A stretch of DNA of 64,000 bases from Thalassospira sp. (GCF_030690045.1 NZ_JAUYHK010000011.1:434001-498000), one strand, 5' to 3'. Shown: positions 46,846 through 56,866, numbered from the stretch's first letter. A program made the numbers and translations. The notes: generated by a model not told the origin, from the sequence alone.

Positions 46846-46866
46846 TTCAGAAACCGCATCATTGCG

Positions 46867-46922
46867 CTCTCGAACATCTTGACGAATCCGTTCCCGGATG
46901 ATCACAATCCGCGCGCTATGTT
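46867..46922. repeat. Right copy of the imperfect direct repeat flanking the cassette
   Basis: TCGAACATCTTGACGAATCCG ... CCCGGATGATCACAATCCGCGCG ... TTTTTT, an approximate copy of 44719-44770 with a four-base insertion. The two copies sit on either side of the three-gene cassette. Confidence 0.5.
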
Positions 46923-48177
46923 TTTTACAAGATCACAACCAGAAAAATTGTCGCAATCAGAACGCCTTGCACGGGTGCGTCTGGCGCGCAGCAGCAATGT
47001 CGGGCCCGTCACCTTTCGCAAGGTACTGGAACGGTTTGGCACGGCCCATCAGGCGATCGAGGCCCTGCCCGCCCTGATTGCCAAAACCGGTGGAAAACGC
47101 GCCATCACCCTTGCCAGTCGCGATGCCGCCGTTGCCGAAATCGAAACCGCCCTTGCCATCGGGGCCAAGCCGGTGATCTGGGGCGATGCGGAATATCCAG
47201 ACGCGCTGGCCGCGATTGCCGATGCGCCGCCCTTCTTTTATGTGATGGGCCGGATGGAATTGTTATCAAAGCCTGCGGTTGGCATTGTCGGGGCGCGCAA
47301 TGCCTCGACCCATGGCTGCCAGTTTGCCCGAAAACTGGCGACTGATCTGTGCCAGGCCGGATATGTCGTCACATCGGGCATGGCGCGTGGCATTGATGGT
47401 GCCGCCCATGACGGGGCCCTTGCCTGTGGGGGCACAGATGGCGGCACCATTGCCGTTCTGGCCGGGGGTGTTGATGTGGTTTATCCGCGCGAAAATGCCA
47501 AATTGCATGCGCAATTATGCGAAACCGGCTGTGTGATTTCAGAAATGCCCCCCGGCCTGTCGCCACAGGCGCGGCATTTTCCGCGCCGCAATCGCATCAT
47601 TTCGGGGCTGGCGCTGGGCGTCATCGTGATTGAGGCCGGGCGCAATTCAGGATCATTGATCACCGCCCGCATGGCCGCCGATCAGGGGCGCGAGGTTTTT
47701 GCCGTACCCGGATCCCCCGCCGACCCGCGTGCCAGCGGCCCCAACAGCCTGATCCGCGATGGTGCAACCCTGTGCGACTCCGCCGATGTGGTCATCAACC
47801 AGTTGCGCGGCCTGCACACTGCATCGCATTTTCAGGATCAAAAACTGTTTTTTGATCGCAATGGCGTTCCCGATGGGGCGCACAAGCATGTCGGCGACAT
47901 AGAGGATATCCTGCAATCCCTTGATGCCGAGAACAGCATTGCGGACACGCAAACCCGCCAAAACAGGGGGTTACCCGAAAATGACGATGATGCGCCGCCC
48001 CTTGATGTCGCATCGCAATTGATGGAATTTTTATCGCTGGCACCGCTGCCGGTCGATACCCTGATCCGGGTGTCAAAACAGCCTGCGGCGATGGTTTCGA
48101 CATTGCTGATTGAACTCGAACTTGCAGGAAGGGTTGAACGTCACCCCGGAAATAGGGTATCGCGTATCGCCGATTAA
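46879..48177 (+). CDS. dprA: DNA processing protein DprA
   Basis: 432 residues from a TTG at 46879, or 419 from the ATG at 46918. SMF/DprA Rossmann core: VGIVGARNAS, VTSGMARGIDGAAHDGAL, TIAVLAGGVDVVYPREN, SEMPPG, HFPRRNRIISGLALGVIVIEAG, SGSLITARMAADQGREVFAVPG. A C-terminal winged-helix-like DML1 domain follows. It loads RecA onto incoming single-stranded DNA during transformation. The first residues arise from the right flanking repeat, so its true start may have changed. Confidence 0.93.
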   Translation: MTNPFPDDHNPRAMFFTRSQPEKLSQSERLARVRLARSSNVGPVTFRKVLERFGTAHQAIEALPALIAKTGGKRAITLASRDAAVAEIETALAIGAKPVIWGDAEYPDALAAIADAPPFFYVMGRMELLSKPAVGIVGARNASTHGCQFARKLATDLCQAGYVVTSGMARGIDGAAHDGALACGGTDGGTIAVLAGGVDVVYPRENAKLHAQLCETGCVISEMPPGLSPQARHFPRRNRIISGLALGVIVIEAGRNSGSLITARMAADQGREVFAVPGSPADPRASGPNSLIRDGATLCDSADVVINQLRGLHTASHFQDQKLFFDRNGVPDGAHKHVGDIEDILQSLDAENSIADTQTRQNRGLPENDDDAPPLDVASQLMEFLSLAPLPVDTLIRVSKQPAAMVSTLLIELELAGRVERHPGNRVSRIAD

Positions 48178-48281
48178 GCGTTGTGCCAAATGATGGCATG
48201 ACAAATATTGTTGCTTGCAGAATGCAGGTAACACACCATACCCTTTACGCCTCAGGCGCAAAACCGGACACGAAAAACGTA

Positions 48282-50945
48282 ATGAATCTTGTCATCGTCG
48301 AATCCCCGGCCAAAGCCAAGACGATCAACAAATATCTCGGTGATGATTTCAAGGTGCTGGCCTCGTTTGGCCATATCCGCGATCTTCCTTCCAAAGACGG
48401 TTCTGTTGATCCCGATAATGGTTTTGCCATGATCTGGGAAACCGATGCCCGTTCGGAAAAGCAAATCCGCGAAATTGCATCGGCGGCCCGCGACTCTGAC
48501 ACGATTTATCTCGCGACTGACCCGGATCGCGAAGGTGAAGCGATTTCGTGGCATATTCTCGAAGTCCTCAATCAGAAAAAACTTCTGAAAGGCCGTGAAA
48601 TTCACCGGGTGGTGTTTCACGAAATCACCAAAAAGGCCGTTCTGGATGCCATTGCCAGCCCCCGCGCCCTTAATCAGGAACTGGTCGATGCCTATCTGGC
48701 GCGCCGGGCGCTGGATTATCTGGTCGGTTTTAACCTGTCGCCGGTTTTGTGGCGCAAATTGCCCGGTTCGCGGTCGGCGGGGCGTGTGCAATCGGTGGCA
48801 TTGCGCCTGATTTGCGAACGCGAAATTGAAATCGAAGCCTTCCGGCCACAGGAATACTGGTCGCTTGAGGCCGATTTTCAGGTTCCCGAAGGCAAATTTT
48901 CCGCCCGGCTGACCCATCTGGCCGGGCAAAAGCTCGACAAGCTGGCGATTGGCAACAAGGGCGATGCCGAAATCGCCCGTGAAAAAGTTGAAAAGCGCAG
49001 CTATGCGGTGTCAAAGGTCGAACGCAAGGACGTTAAACGCCGTCCGCAGCCGCCCTTTACGACATCCACCCTGCAACAGGAAGCCTCGCGCAAACTGGGT
49101 TTTGGTGCCAAACGCACCATGCAAATCGCCCAGCGCCTGTATGAAGGTGTTGATATTGGCGGCGAAACGCAGGGCCTGATCACCTATATGCGTACCGATG
49201 CGGTGATCCTGTCGGGCGAAGCACTGGCCGCCGCACGTCGCCTGATCGAAAAGGATTTCGGCAAGCAATATCTGCCGCCTGCGGCGCGCAGCTTTGCCAA
49301 TAAATCGAAAAACGCACAGGAAGCCCACGAGGCGATCCGCCCGACCGATGTGTTCCGTCGCCCCGATCAGGTTGAACGTCACCTCGATAAAGACCAGATG
49401 GCGCTTTATACCCTGATCTGGAAACGCACCATCGCCTGCCAGATGGAAGATGCCCTGTTTGATCAGGTTGCCGTCGATCTGGCATCGAATGACAATCATG
49501 TGGTATTGCGTGCCAATGGCTCGGTCGTGCGGTTTGACGGTTTCCTGAAACTGTATCAGGAAGGCCGCGACGACGCCGATGACGACGAAAATGACCGTCG
49601 CCTGCCCCCTCTGAGCGAAGGCCAGAAACCCGACCTGCAAAAAGTCGGCATTGATCAGCATTTCACCCAGCCGCCGCCCCGCTATACCGAGGCCAGCCTG
49701 GTGAAAAAGATGGAAGAACTGGGCATTGGCCGCCCGTCCACCTATGCCTCGATCATTTCGGTATTGCAGGACCGCGATTATGTGACGCTCGATAAACGGC
49801 GTTTTGTCGCACAGGATCGCGGGCGTCTGGTCACGGCATTTTTGTCGAAATTCTTTGAACGTTATGTTCAGTACAATTTCACCGCCGATCTTGAAAACCA
49901 GCTTGATGATGTCTCGAACGGTGATCGGGCATGGCGCGATGTTCTGGTCGATTTCTGGGCGGCCTTCAAAGGCAATGTGGACGAGGCCAAAAACCTTCAG
50001 ATCACCCATGTTCTCGATGCCTTGCAGGGCATGCTGGAAAATTACCTGTTCCCGGCCCGCGAAGACGGCACCGACCCGCATAAATGCCCGAAATGCAGCG
50101 ACGGGACTCTCAGCCTGAAACTGGGAAAATTTGGTGCGTTTCTGGGATGTTCCAACTATCCGGATTGCAATTATACCCGCCCGCTGGTCGCCAATGACAA
50201 TGGCGGCGGGGCCGAACTGGATGGCGGGCCCAAGGTTTTGGGTGTCGATAAGGCAACCGGCAAGGAAATCACCCTGCGCAAGGGGCCGTATGGCGTTTAT
50301 GTGCAACTGGGCGAAGAAGAAAGCGTCGAAGGCAAAAACGGCAAACCGAAAAAGGTCAAACCCAAACGCACATCCCTGCCCCAGGGCATGGACCCATCCG
50401 TGGTGGATCTGACCAAGGCCGAGGAATTGCTGACCCTGCCACGCGATGTCGGTGTTTATCCCGACAGCGGCGAGAAAATCGTCGCCAATATTGGGCGGTT
50501 TGGCCCCTATGTTCAGGCCGGCAGCACCTTTGCCTCGTTAAAATCCGAAGACGATGTGCTGACCGTCGGTGAAAACCGGGCGATCACGCTGATTGCCGAC
50601 AAACGCGAAAAATCCGGCAAGGAAATTGGCAAACATCCCGATGACAAGGAACCGATCTTTCTGGCCGAAGGCCGTTGGGGTCCGTATGTCCGCCACAAAA
50701 AACTGAATGCCAATCTGCCGACCGGCACCGCCAAGGAAGATGTGACGCTGGAAATGGCGATTGCGGTCCTCAAGGAAAAAGCCGCAAAATCCGGCAAAAC
50801 GGCAAAAACCGCTGCCAAAAAAGACGGTGCCGAAAAACCGGCGGTCAAAAAGACGACCGCAAAAAAGGCACCGGCCAAGAAAGCAGCGGCGAAAAAACCG
50901 GCTGCAAAGAAAAAAACACCCGCCAAAAAGGCGGCGGCACAATAA
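48282..50945 (+). CDS. topA: DNA topoisomerase I
   Basis: 887 residues from the ATG at 48282. Toprim domain VIVESPAKAKTI and DPDREGEAISWH, catalytic Tyr in GLITYMRTDAV, one four-Cys zinc finger (CPKCSDG ... CSNYPDC) and three zinc-less copies (GPYGVYVQLG, GRFGPYVQAG, GRWGPYVRHK). The last 50 residues are a Lys/Ala-rich tail (KKAPAKKAAAKKPAAKKK). It relaxes negative supercoils. Immediately after dprA, which is the common alphaproteobacterial order. Confidence 0.97.
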   Translation: MNLVIVESPAKAKTINKYLGDDFKVLASFGHIRDLPSKDGSVDPDNGFAMIWETDARSEKQIREIASAARDSDTIYLATDPDREGEAISWHILEVLNQKKLLKGREIHRVVFHEITKKAVLDAIASPRALNQELVDAYLARRALDYLVGFNLSPVLWRKLPGSRSAGRVQSVALRLICEREIEIEAFRPQEYWSLEADFQVPEGKFSARLTHLAGQKLDKLAIGNKGDAEIAREKVEKRSYAVSKVERKDVKRRPQPPFTTSTLQQEASRKLGFGAKRTMQIAQRLYEGVDIGGETQGLITYMRTDAVILSGEALAAARRLIEKDFGKQYLPPAARSFANKSKNAQEAHEAIRPTDVFRRPDQVERHLDKDQMALYTLIWKRTIACQMEDALFDQVAVDLASNDNHVVLRANGSVVRFDGFLKLYQEGRDDADDDENDRRLPPLSEGQKPDLQKVGIDQHFTQPPPRYTEASLVKKMEELGIGRPSTYASIISVLQDRDYVTLDKRRFVAQDRGRLVTAFLSKFFERYVQYNFTADLENQLDDVSNGDRAWRDVLVDFWAAFKGNVDEAKNLQITHVLDALQGMLENYLFPAREDGTDPHKCPKCSDGTLSLKLGKFGAFLGCSNYPDCNYTRPLVANDNGGGAELDGGPKVLGVDKATGKEITLRKGPYGVYVQLGEEESVEGKNGKPKKVKPKRTSLPQGMDPSVVDLTKAEELLTLPRDVGVYPDSGEKIVANIGRFGPYVQAGSTFASLKSEDDVLTVGENRAITLIADKREKSGKEIGKHPDDKEPIFLAEGRWGPYVRHKKLNANLPTGTAKEDVTLEMAIAVLKEKAAKSGKTAKTAAKKDGAEKPAVKKTTAKKAPAKKAAAKKPAAKKKTPAKKAAAQ

Positions 50946-51013
50946 TTGCCGCCTTGTGGCGCGCAGGGCCGTTTTGGTCTTGCCGATAATTCATACGAAA
51001 GGACGCCGCACAG

Positions 51014-53464
51014 TTGGCGAACGATACAGAAGACACATCACATTTCCCGACCAAAGAGGAAATTCTGGAATTCATCGATAAAAGCCCGGTTCCGGTGGGC
51101 AAGCGCGAAATTGCACGCGCTTTCAACATCCGGGGTGCGGCCAAGATTGAACTCAAGAAACTTCTGAAAGACCTGAAAGTCGGCGGCGATGTCGTCAAGG
51201 GGCGCAAACGGTTTAACAAAACCGGTCGCCTGCCCCCGGTCGAGGTTCTGGAAATTACCGGCATTGATGTGGATGGCGAGGTACTGGCCCGCCCCAATGT
51301 CTGGAAAGAAGACGTTCCACCACCCGTCATTTTTGTCAAAACCATTCACCGTGGCGGCCCCAGTGCGCCCGGCATTGGCGACAAAATTCTTGCCAAGCTG
51401 CGCTATACCGGCAAGGACACCTACGAAGCCAGCATCATGCGGGTTCTGGGGTCCGGGCCACAGCGCGTCCTTGGCATTTTTCAACCCGGTGACCGCGAAG
51501 GCCGGGTTATTCCGACCGACCGCAAGGATTCCGGCGAAATCGTCGTTCAGCTGGATGACCATCCCGATATGATTGCCGGGTCGCTGGTGACGGCGGAATT
51601 GCTGCCGGGCAAGCATTTCGGCCTGCGCAAGGGCCGGGTTGTGGATGTTCTGGGCAATATCAACGAACCGAAATCAATCAGTCTGGTCTCGATCCATGCG
51701 CGGGGCATTCCCTTTGAATTCCCGCCCGAAGTCGAACTTCAGGCCCGTGAATCCAAAGCCACCCCGATGGAACAGCGCACCGATCTGCGCGACATCCCGC
51801 TGGTGACGATTGACGGCGCCGATGCCCGCGATTTTGACGATGCCGTCTGGGCCGAACCGGACCCCGACCCGGCCAATGCCGGAGGCTGGCACGTTATGGT
51901 CGCGATTGCCGATGTGTCGTGGTATGTGCGGCCCAATGATGCGCTGGACCGCGAGGCGGTCAAACGCGGCAACAGTTGTTATTTCCCGGATCGCGTTGTG
52001 CCGATGTTGCCGTTTGAATTGTCAAACGGCTGGTGTTCGCTGGTCCCGCGCGAAGATCGCGGCTGCATGGCCGTGGAAATGTGGCTGACCGCGCATGGCA
52101 AGAAATTGCGTCACAAATTTTGTCGCGGCATGATGAATTCGGCGGCCCGCCTGACCTATGATCAGGTGCAACGCGCCATGGACGGCGAACCCGACGATAC
52201 CACCGGCCCATTGCTTGAAACCGTGATCAAACCGCTTTATGGCGCATTTCATGCCTTTTTGCAGGCCCGCGAACGCCGGGGCGTTCTGGAACTTGATATG
52301 CCCGAACGCAAGATCGAGCTGAATGATCAGGGCCAGATTATTGCCATCGCCCCCCGCGCCCGATTTGACAGCCACAAGCTGATCGAGGAATTCATGATTG
52401 CCGCCAATGTCTGCGCGGCCGAAGAACTCGAACGCCTCAAACAGCCCTGCATGTATCGTATTCACGATGCGCCCAGCGAGGAAAAACTCGAAGCCCTGCG
52501 GGAATTTCTCGACGGGGCCGGATACAGCCTTGCCCCCGGCAAGGATTTGAAACCGCGCGATTTCAACCGCATTCTGCAACTTGCCAAAGACACGCCGGAA
52601 TCCGAACTGATCAATACCGTAGTATTGCGCAGCCAGTCACAGGCGATGTACAGCCCCGACAATATCGGCCATTTCGGTCTGGCTTTGATGAAATACGCGC
52701 ATTTCACCTCGCCCATCCGCCGTTATGCCGATTTGCTGGTGCATCGCGCCCTGATCGCCGGATTGCGATTGGGGGCAGGCGGCCTGACGCATGAAGAAGG
52801 CGAACGGTTTGAACAGATCGGCGAGGATATTTCCGGTACCGAACGCCGGGCCGCCATGGCCGAACGCGATGCGGTGGACCGTTATGTTGCGGCCTATATG
52901 GCCGACAAGGTGGGGGCGGAATTCCCCGGACGGATTTCCGGTGTCACCCATTTCGGTCTGTTTGTCGCGCTCAGTGAAACCGGGGCCGATGGTCTGGTCC
53001 CGATCAGCACCCTGCCCGATGATTATTACGTCCATGATCCGGCCAATCATTGTCTGGTCGGGCAAAATCGCGGCAAAACATTCCGTCTGGGCGATGATGT
53101 GATCGTGCGCATTGCCGATGCTGACGCCGCCACCGGCTCACTGGCCCTGCGGCTGGCCGGGCATGCCGAAATGACGGCCCGCGATTTGATTGAACAACCG
53201 CGCAGCAATCGTGGCCGGGGTAATCCGGGGCGCAATCCGCGCGGTGGCCCTGGAAAACGCAATCCCGGCAACCGGGATCGCGCCCATGGGGCCAAACCGG
53301 GTTTCCGGGCTGCGGCCAAAAAATCGGGGCTGGTTGTGGCCGATTCTGACGGCAAAAAGCAGGAAACCGGGCCGGATAGCAAAAAAAAGACGCTTCCGAA
53401 AAAACAGCGTCGCATCCGGATGGCCAACCGGCGCAGTGTCAATCGCAACAATACCGAAGAATAA
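51014..53464 (+). CDS. rnr: Ribonuclease R
   Basis: 816 residues, start TTG with AAAGGA 11 bases upstream. N-terminal helix-turn-helix (GKREIARAFNIRGAAKIELKKLLKDL), cold-shock domains, RNB domain with the catalytic Asp cluster DGADARDFDDAVWAE, and an S1 domain (GRISGVTHFGLFVAL). The C-terminal 80 residues are basic with RG repeats (NRGRGNPGRNPRGGPG), typical for RNase R. It degrades structured RNA 3' to 5'. Confidence 0.97.
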   Translation: MANDTEDTSHFPTKEEILEFIDKSPVPVGKREIARAFNIRGAAKIELKKLLKDLKVGGDVVKGRKRFNKTGRLPPVEVLEITGIDVDGEVLARPNVWKEDVPPPVIFVKTIHRGGPSAPGIGDKILAKLRYTGKDTYEASIMRVLGSGPQRVLGIFQPGDREGRVIPTDRKDSGEIVVQLDDHPDMIAGSLVTAELLPGKHFGLRKGRVVDVLGNINEPKSISLVSIHARGIPFEFPPEVELQARESKATPMEQRTDLRDIPLVTIDGADARDFDDAVWAEPDPDPANAGGWHVMVAIADVSWYVRPNDALDREAVKRGNSCYFPDRVVPMLPFELSNGWCSLVPREDRGCMAVEMWLTAHGKKLRHKFCRGMMNSAARLTYDQVQRAMDGEPDDTTGPLLETVIKPLYGAFHAFLQARERRGVLELDMPERKIELNDQGQIIAIAPRARFDSHKLIEEFMIAANVCAAEELERLKQPCMYRIHDAPSEEKLEALREFLDGAGYSLAPGKDLKPRDFNRILQLAKDTPESELINTVVLRSQSQAMYSPDNIGHFGLALMKYAHFTSPIRRYADLLVHRALIAGLRLGAGGLTHEEGERFEQIGEDISGTERRAAMAERDAVDRYVAAYMADKVGAEFPGRISGVTHFGLFVALSETGADGLVPISTLPDDYYVHDPANHCLVGQNRGKTFRLGDDVIVRIADADAATGSLALRLAGHAEMTARDLIEQPRSNRGRGNPGRNPRGGPGKRNPGNRDRAHGAKPGFRAAAKKSGLVVADSDGKKQETGPDSKKKTLPKKQRRIRMANRRSVNRNNTEE

Positions 53465-53467
53465 AAC

Positions 53468-53502
53468 ACAACCCCGCCACAAAAATCTGGCGGGGTTGTC
53501 TT
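53468..53502. terminator. Bidirectional terminator after rnr
   Basis: ACAACCCCGCCA (53468-53479) pairs with TGGCGGGGTTGT (53488-53499). It separates rnr from the convergent Hpt gene. Confidence 0.85.
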
Positions 53503-53518
53503 GCAAAGGATTGACGGT

Positions 53519-54301
53519 TCATCCGGCAATAGAGGCCAGAAACCCTGCCAGATGTTCACCGGTTTTCTTGCCCCGGTTACTGATAATCGTGACATTCCCC
53601 GGCAGACCCACCAGATCGGGATGGCCCGGCTCGAAACTGGTCAGCAATGCCAACGGCTTTTCGCCGGTGGTTTTCATCGCGGCCAAGGCACGGATCAGTT
53701 CAATCCCGCTCAGCCCGTCCAGCACGGCCGCCGAAATAATGGCATCCGGGCGGGACTGCACAACAGTCTGAAAGGCTTCGACGGCGGTGCGTGCCGTAAT
53801 CGTGCGATAGCCCTTCTCGCGCATTTCGCGCTGCAAAAAATGGGCCTGAACCGTCGTTGCGGTGACGATCAGAATTTCAAGGTTCTTGGGAGTCGCCGCA
53901 TCCTTGTGCGAATCATTTGCGGTTTTTGCACTGCGTGATGGCAGGGATCGCAGGATACGGGTTTCTTCTTCGGCGGGCGGGTTGGTGCCGCTTTCGATGA
54001 CCTCGCGCACCCAGCTGGTGAAATCAACCAGCGATGCAGCTTCCTGATCGTCAATCGCCGTCAGATCGGCAATGTAATCTTCAAATCGATGGGCAATCGC
54101 CCCGACCAGAGGAAACCCGAAAGACCCGGCCAAACCCTTGATTGTATGGGCTTCCCGGCGCAATTCAGCGACACCGGCAGATGCGCTGTCCATACCCCCG
54201 GCCACCCGGTCGATGGTGGTTTCAATCCGGTCGATACGATCAATCGTATCTTCCATGAAATCCTGTTTGAGACGCGCTACGATATCGTCCACGTTACTCA
54301 C
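53519..54301 (-). CDS. Hpt domain fused to a degenerate receiver domain
   Basis: 260 residues, GTG start with GGAG. Residues 1-100 form a histidine phosphotransfer domain with phosphorylatable His 52 in AHTIKGLAGSFG. Residues 140-260 look like a response-regulator receiver, but the acidic pair at the start reads ILIVTATT and the position of the phosphorylated Asp is Ala (SAAVLDGLSG, 190-199), so this receiver cannot be phosphorylated normally. The Lys pair of the third catalytic site may be ISNRGKK. Placed between rnr and the DUF983 gene, divergent from the latter. Confidence 0.8.
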   Translation of the reverse strand: MSNVDDIVARLKQDFMEDTIDRIDRIETTIDRVAGGMDSASAGVAELRREAHTIKGLAGSFGFPLVGAIAHRFEDYIADLTAIDDQEAASLVDFTSWVREVIESGTNPPAEEETRILRSLPSRSAKTANDSHKDAATPKNLEILIVTATTVQAHFLQREMREKGYRTITARTAVEAFQTVVQSRPDAIISAAVLDGLSGIELIRALAAMKTTGEKPLALLTSFEPGHPDLVGLPGNVTIISNRGKKTGEHLAGFLASIAG

Positions 54302-54463
54302 CGGGCATCTCCTGTTTTTAGGGTGCGGACCCTATCTGTCTTCATCCCGAATAACGGGCCTTGATCGAAAATCCTTGCCGCAAGACCGGAAGGCTCCGAT
54401 GATGGGCGCAATTATGCTTATACAGCGATCCTTCAGGACCGAGATACAGGAACATAACAGATA

Positions 54464-54841
54464 ATGCATATCGAACAGGGCGAAACCAGCGGATCTTCCC
54501 GAATTCTGACGGGACTGGGCCGCGGATTACGCCGGAAATGCCCCAATTGCGGCCACGGATTTGCCTTTAGTGGCTATTTGAAACTGCGCACGGCTTGCGA
54601 ATGTTGCGACCATCCGATCGGAGAATACCGGTGCGATGATGCGCCCCCCTATTTCACGATTTTTCTGGTCGGTCACATTGTGATTCCCGGCGTACTGGCA
54701 ATGGAACAAAGCGGCAGCCCGTCGATGATGTTGCAACTTGGCATCTGGATTCCGGTCACCATTGGCCTGTGTCTGGGCCTGTTGCCCTTTATCAAGGGCG
54801 GCGTTCTGGGCACCCAATGGGCCATGCGCATCAAGGGATAA
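54464..54841 (+). CDS. DUF983 family protein
   Basis: 125 residues. Zinc ribbon CPNCGHGFAF ... CECCDHPIG, then a His/Asp-rich DDAPPYFTIFLVGH and two membrane helices. This is the DUF983 family, unknown in function, often near rnr. It overlaps nothing and is followed by the S41 gene after 38 bp. Confidence 0.9.
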   Translation: MHIEQGETSGSSRILTGLGRGLRRKCPNCGHGFAFSGYLKLRTACECCDHPIGEYRCDDAPPYFTIFLVGHIVIPGVLAMEQSGSPSMMLQLGIWIPVTIGLCLGLLPFIKGGVLGTQWAMRIKG

Positions 54842-54879
54842 TCTGACTGACTGTTTCGCAGGAACAACTCCGGACATAT

Positions 54880-56502
54880 ATGGTGGCAGAACACCACGCG
54901 GCCCCCTCTTTTGTCTCGACCTTTGCCGGTTCCCTGCCGAACCGGATGGCCGGGCTTTGTGTGACCGGGTTGTTGCTGGCAGGATGTGCGACGGGCGATA
55001 TCGCCCCGCCGGTTGGCGATATTGATCTTGAAACACGCGACGTCCTGACCCAGACCATCGAATTGCTCGATACCCGCTATATTGACCCGCTGACCCCCGA
55101 ACAGATTGTGGTTAATGCGCTGGACGGATTGACCGGCATTGACCCTAAAATCGGCGTTGAAATGACGCCGGAACATGTCGCCCTGCGTTATGACGGGCGC
55201 GATCTGGATATTCTGCCCCTGCCCGACATGCAAAAAGAAGACTCGTCCTCAGGCATGTGGGCCGATGTCGTTTTGCGCGGACTGGCGCAATTCCGCCTGC
55301 ATTCACCGATGCTGCGCCTGTCGCCTGACGCCACCATTCAGGCGCGGCTGATCGATGGCGCGATGACCGGCCTTGACCGTTACAGCCGGTATGAAGGCCC
55401 CGAACAGGCGCGCAATGCCCGGAACAGGCGCGAAGGCTATATCGGCATCGGGGTGCGTCTGGTCGGGGGCAATGGCTATCCACTGGTCAAGCTGGTGCAT
55501 GACAATGGTCCGGCAATCAAGGCGGGATTGCAGATCGGCGATCAGATCATTTCGATTGATGGCATCGATCTTTACAATCAAAGCAGCCTGTTTGCCTCTG
55601 ATCTGTTGCAGGGCAAGGCCGACAGTATTGCCGAACTTGAAATCAACCCGGCAGGCAGCAACCGCATCAAAACAATTCAGGTCGTGCGCGAACGGGTGAT
55701 CGCTCCCACCGTTTTCACCGCCCTGCGCCGCAATGTCGTGGTGGCCCGCATCACCGGATTTAACAACGATACCGCCCGCTCACTTGCCGCCGCCATCGAC
55801 ACCACCCGCAAGAACAATAACGGCCATCTTGCCGGTGTTGTGATGGATTTGCGCGGCAATCGGGGCGGATTGCTGCAACAGGGGGTTGATGTTGCCGACC
55901 TGTTTCTGGCAGGGGGGCCGATTGGCAATACCCATGCCCGTATTTCTGCCGCCCGCCATGTATTCGAGGCCAACGAGGCCGACCTGATAAACGGTGCGCC
56001 GCTGGTGGTGCTGATTGATGGCAATACCGCCTCGTCGGCAGAATTGGTCGCCGCCGCCTTGCAGGATCGCGGGCGGGCCGTTCTGGTTGGTTCCACCAGT
56101 TTTGGCAAAGGGTCGGTGCAGGCGATCAATGACCTGATCAATTCCGGCACCCTGACCTTCACCTGGTCGCGGCTAAGCGCCCCGTCCGGATACACATTTG
56201 ACCGAATCGGATTGCATCCGGCAATTTGCACGGTCGATATTCCCGCCGATGATATCGATATCCTGATGCAAAATGCCGTCGCCGGAAAAAAGAAACTCGA
56301 TGCCCTGATGGTGGCCTGGCGGCATACCAATTACAGTGACGAACAAACCCGCCGCACCTTGCGCGACACCTGCCCGCCCGGCAAAACCGCCGGAGAGCTT
56401 GATGTTGATGTCGCTGTGAAGCTGATCGAAAATATCAGCAACTACAATATGTTATCGGTCAAATCCGATACTGAAATTGCCGATACCAACCTGTTTCACT
56501 GA
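54880..56502 (+). CDS. S41 (C-terminal processing) family peptidase, lipoprotein
   Basis: 540 residues. Lipoprotein signal with lipobox LLLAGCAT (Cys about residue 36). PDZ domain in the middle (GIGVRLVGGNGYPLVKLVHDNGPAIKAGLQIGDQIISIDG), then the protease domain with DLRGNRGGLLQQGVDVADLFL, the nucleophilic Ser of NTASSAELVAAAL and the Lys of TSFGKGSVQ. It should cleave C termini of periplasmic or membrane proteins. The genes around it form the usual rnr, DUF983, S41, rpmG row. Confidence 0.93.
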   Translation: MVAEHHAAPSFVSTFAGSLPNRMAGLCVTGLLLAGCATGDIAPPVGDIDLETRDVLTQTIELLDTRYIDPLTPEQIVVNALDGLTGIDPKIGVEMTPEHVALRYDGRDLDILPLPDMQKEDSSSGMWADVVLRGLAQFRLHSPMLRLSPDATIQARLIDGAMTGLDRYSRYEGPEQARNARNRREGYIGIGVRLVGGNGYPLVKLVHDNGPAIKAGLQIGDQIISIDGIDLYNQSSLFASDLLQGKADSIAELEINPAGSNRIKTIQVVRERVIAPTVFTALRRNVVVARITGFNNDTARSLAAAIDTTRKNNNGHLAGVVMDLRGNRGGLLQQGVDVADLFLAGGPIGNTHARISAARHVFEANEADLINGAPLVVLIDGNTASSAELVAAALQDRGRAVLVGSTSFGKGSVQAINDLINSGTLTFTWSRLSAPSGYTFDRIGLHPAICTVDIPADDIDILMQNAVAGKKKLDALMVAWRHTNYSDEQTRRTLRDTCPPGKTAGELDVDVAVKLIENISNYNMLSVKSDTEIADTNLFH

Positions 56503-56599
56503 AAAAGACGGAAAAAAGCGGCAAAGATGGCTTGACAGTCAGGCGATAACCGTTATGTTCTGCGGCCTGAGACACACCTGAAATACAGGATGCAGAGAT

Positions 56600-56767
56600 A
56601 TGGCGAAGCCCGCTTCGATCCTCATCAAGTTGGTGAGCACCGCAGAAACCGGTTACTTCTATGTTGTTAAGAAGAACCCGCGGAACACCACTGAGAAATT
56701 CCAGTTTCGCAAATATGATCCGGTTGTGCGCAAGCACGTCGTGTTCAAAGAAGCGAAAATGAAGTAA
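56600..56767 (+). CDS. rpmG: 50S ribosomal protein L33
   Basis: 55 residues beginning [20 protein letters not shown] with the [24 protein letters not shown] core and ending EAKMK. No Cys pair, so it is the zinc-free C- form. Binds the 50S subunit near the E site. Start at 56600. Confidence 0.97.
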   Translation: MAKPASILIKLVSTAETGYFYVVKKNPRNTTEKFQFRKYDPVVRKHVVFKEAKMK

Positions 56768-56808
56768 TTCACCCGGCCCTTCGGGGCTGGCTGGGTTTCG
56801 ACGAGATT

Positions 56809-56843
56809 AAAAAAGACGTGGCCTTTCGGGTCACGTCTTTTTT
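56809..56843 (+). terminator. Terminator after rpmG
   Basis: AAAAAAGACGTG pairs with CACGTCTTTTTT across the loop GCCTTTCGGGT. The stem has A and T runs on both ends, so it can act in both directions. Confidence 0.9.
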
Positions 56844-56866
56844 ATGTCCGCATTTTGCGATGCCGA

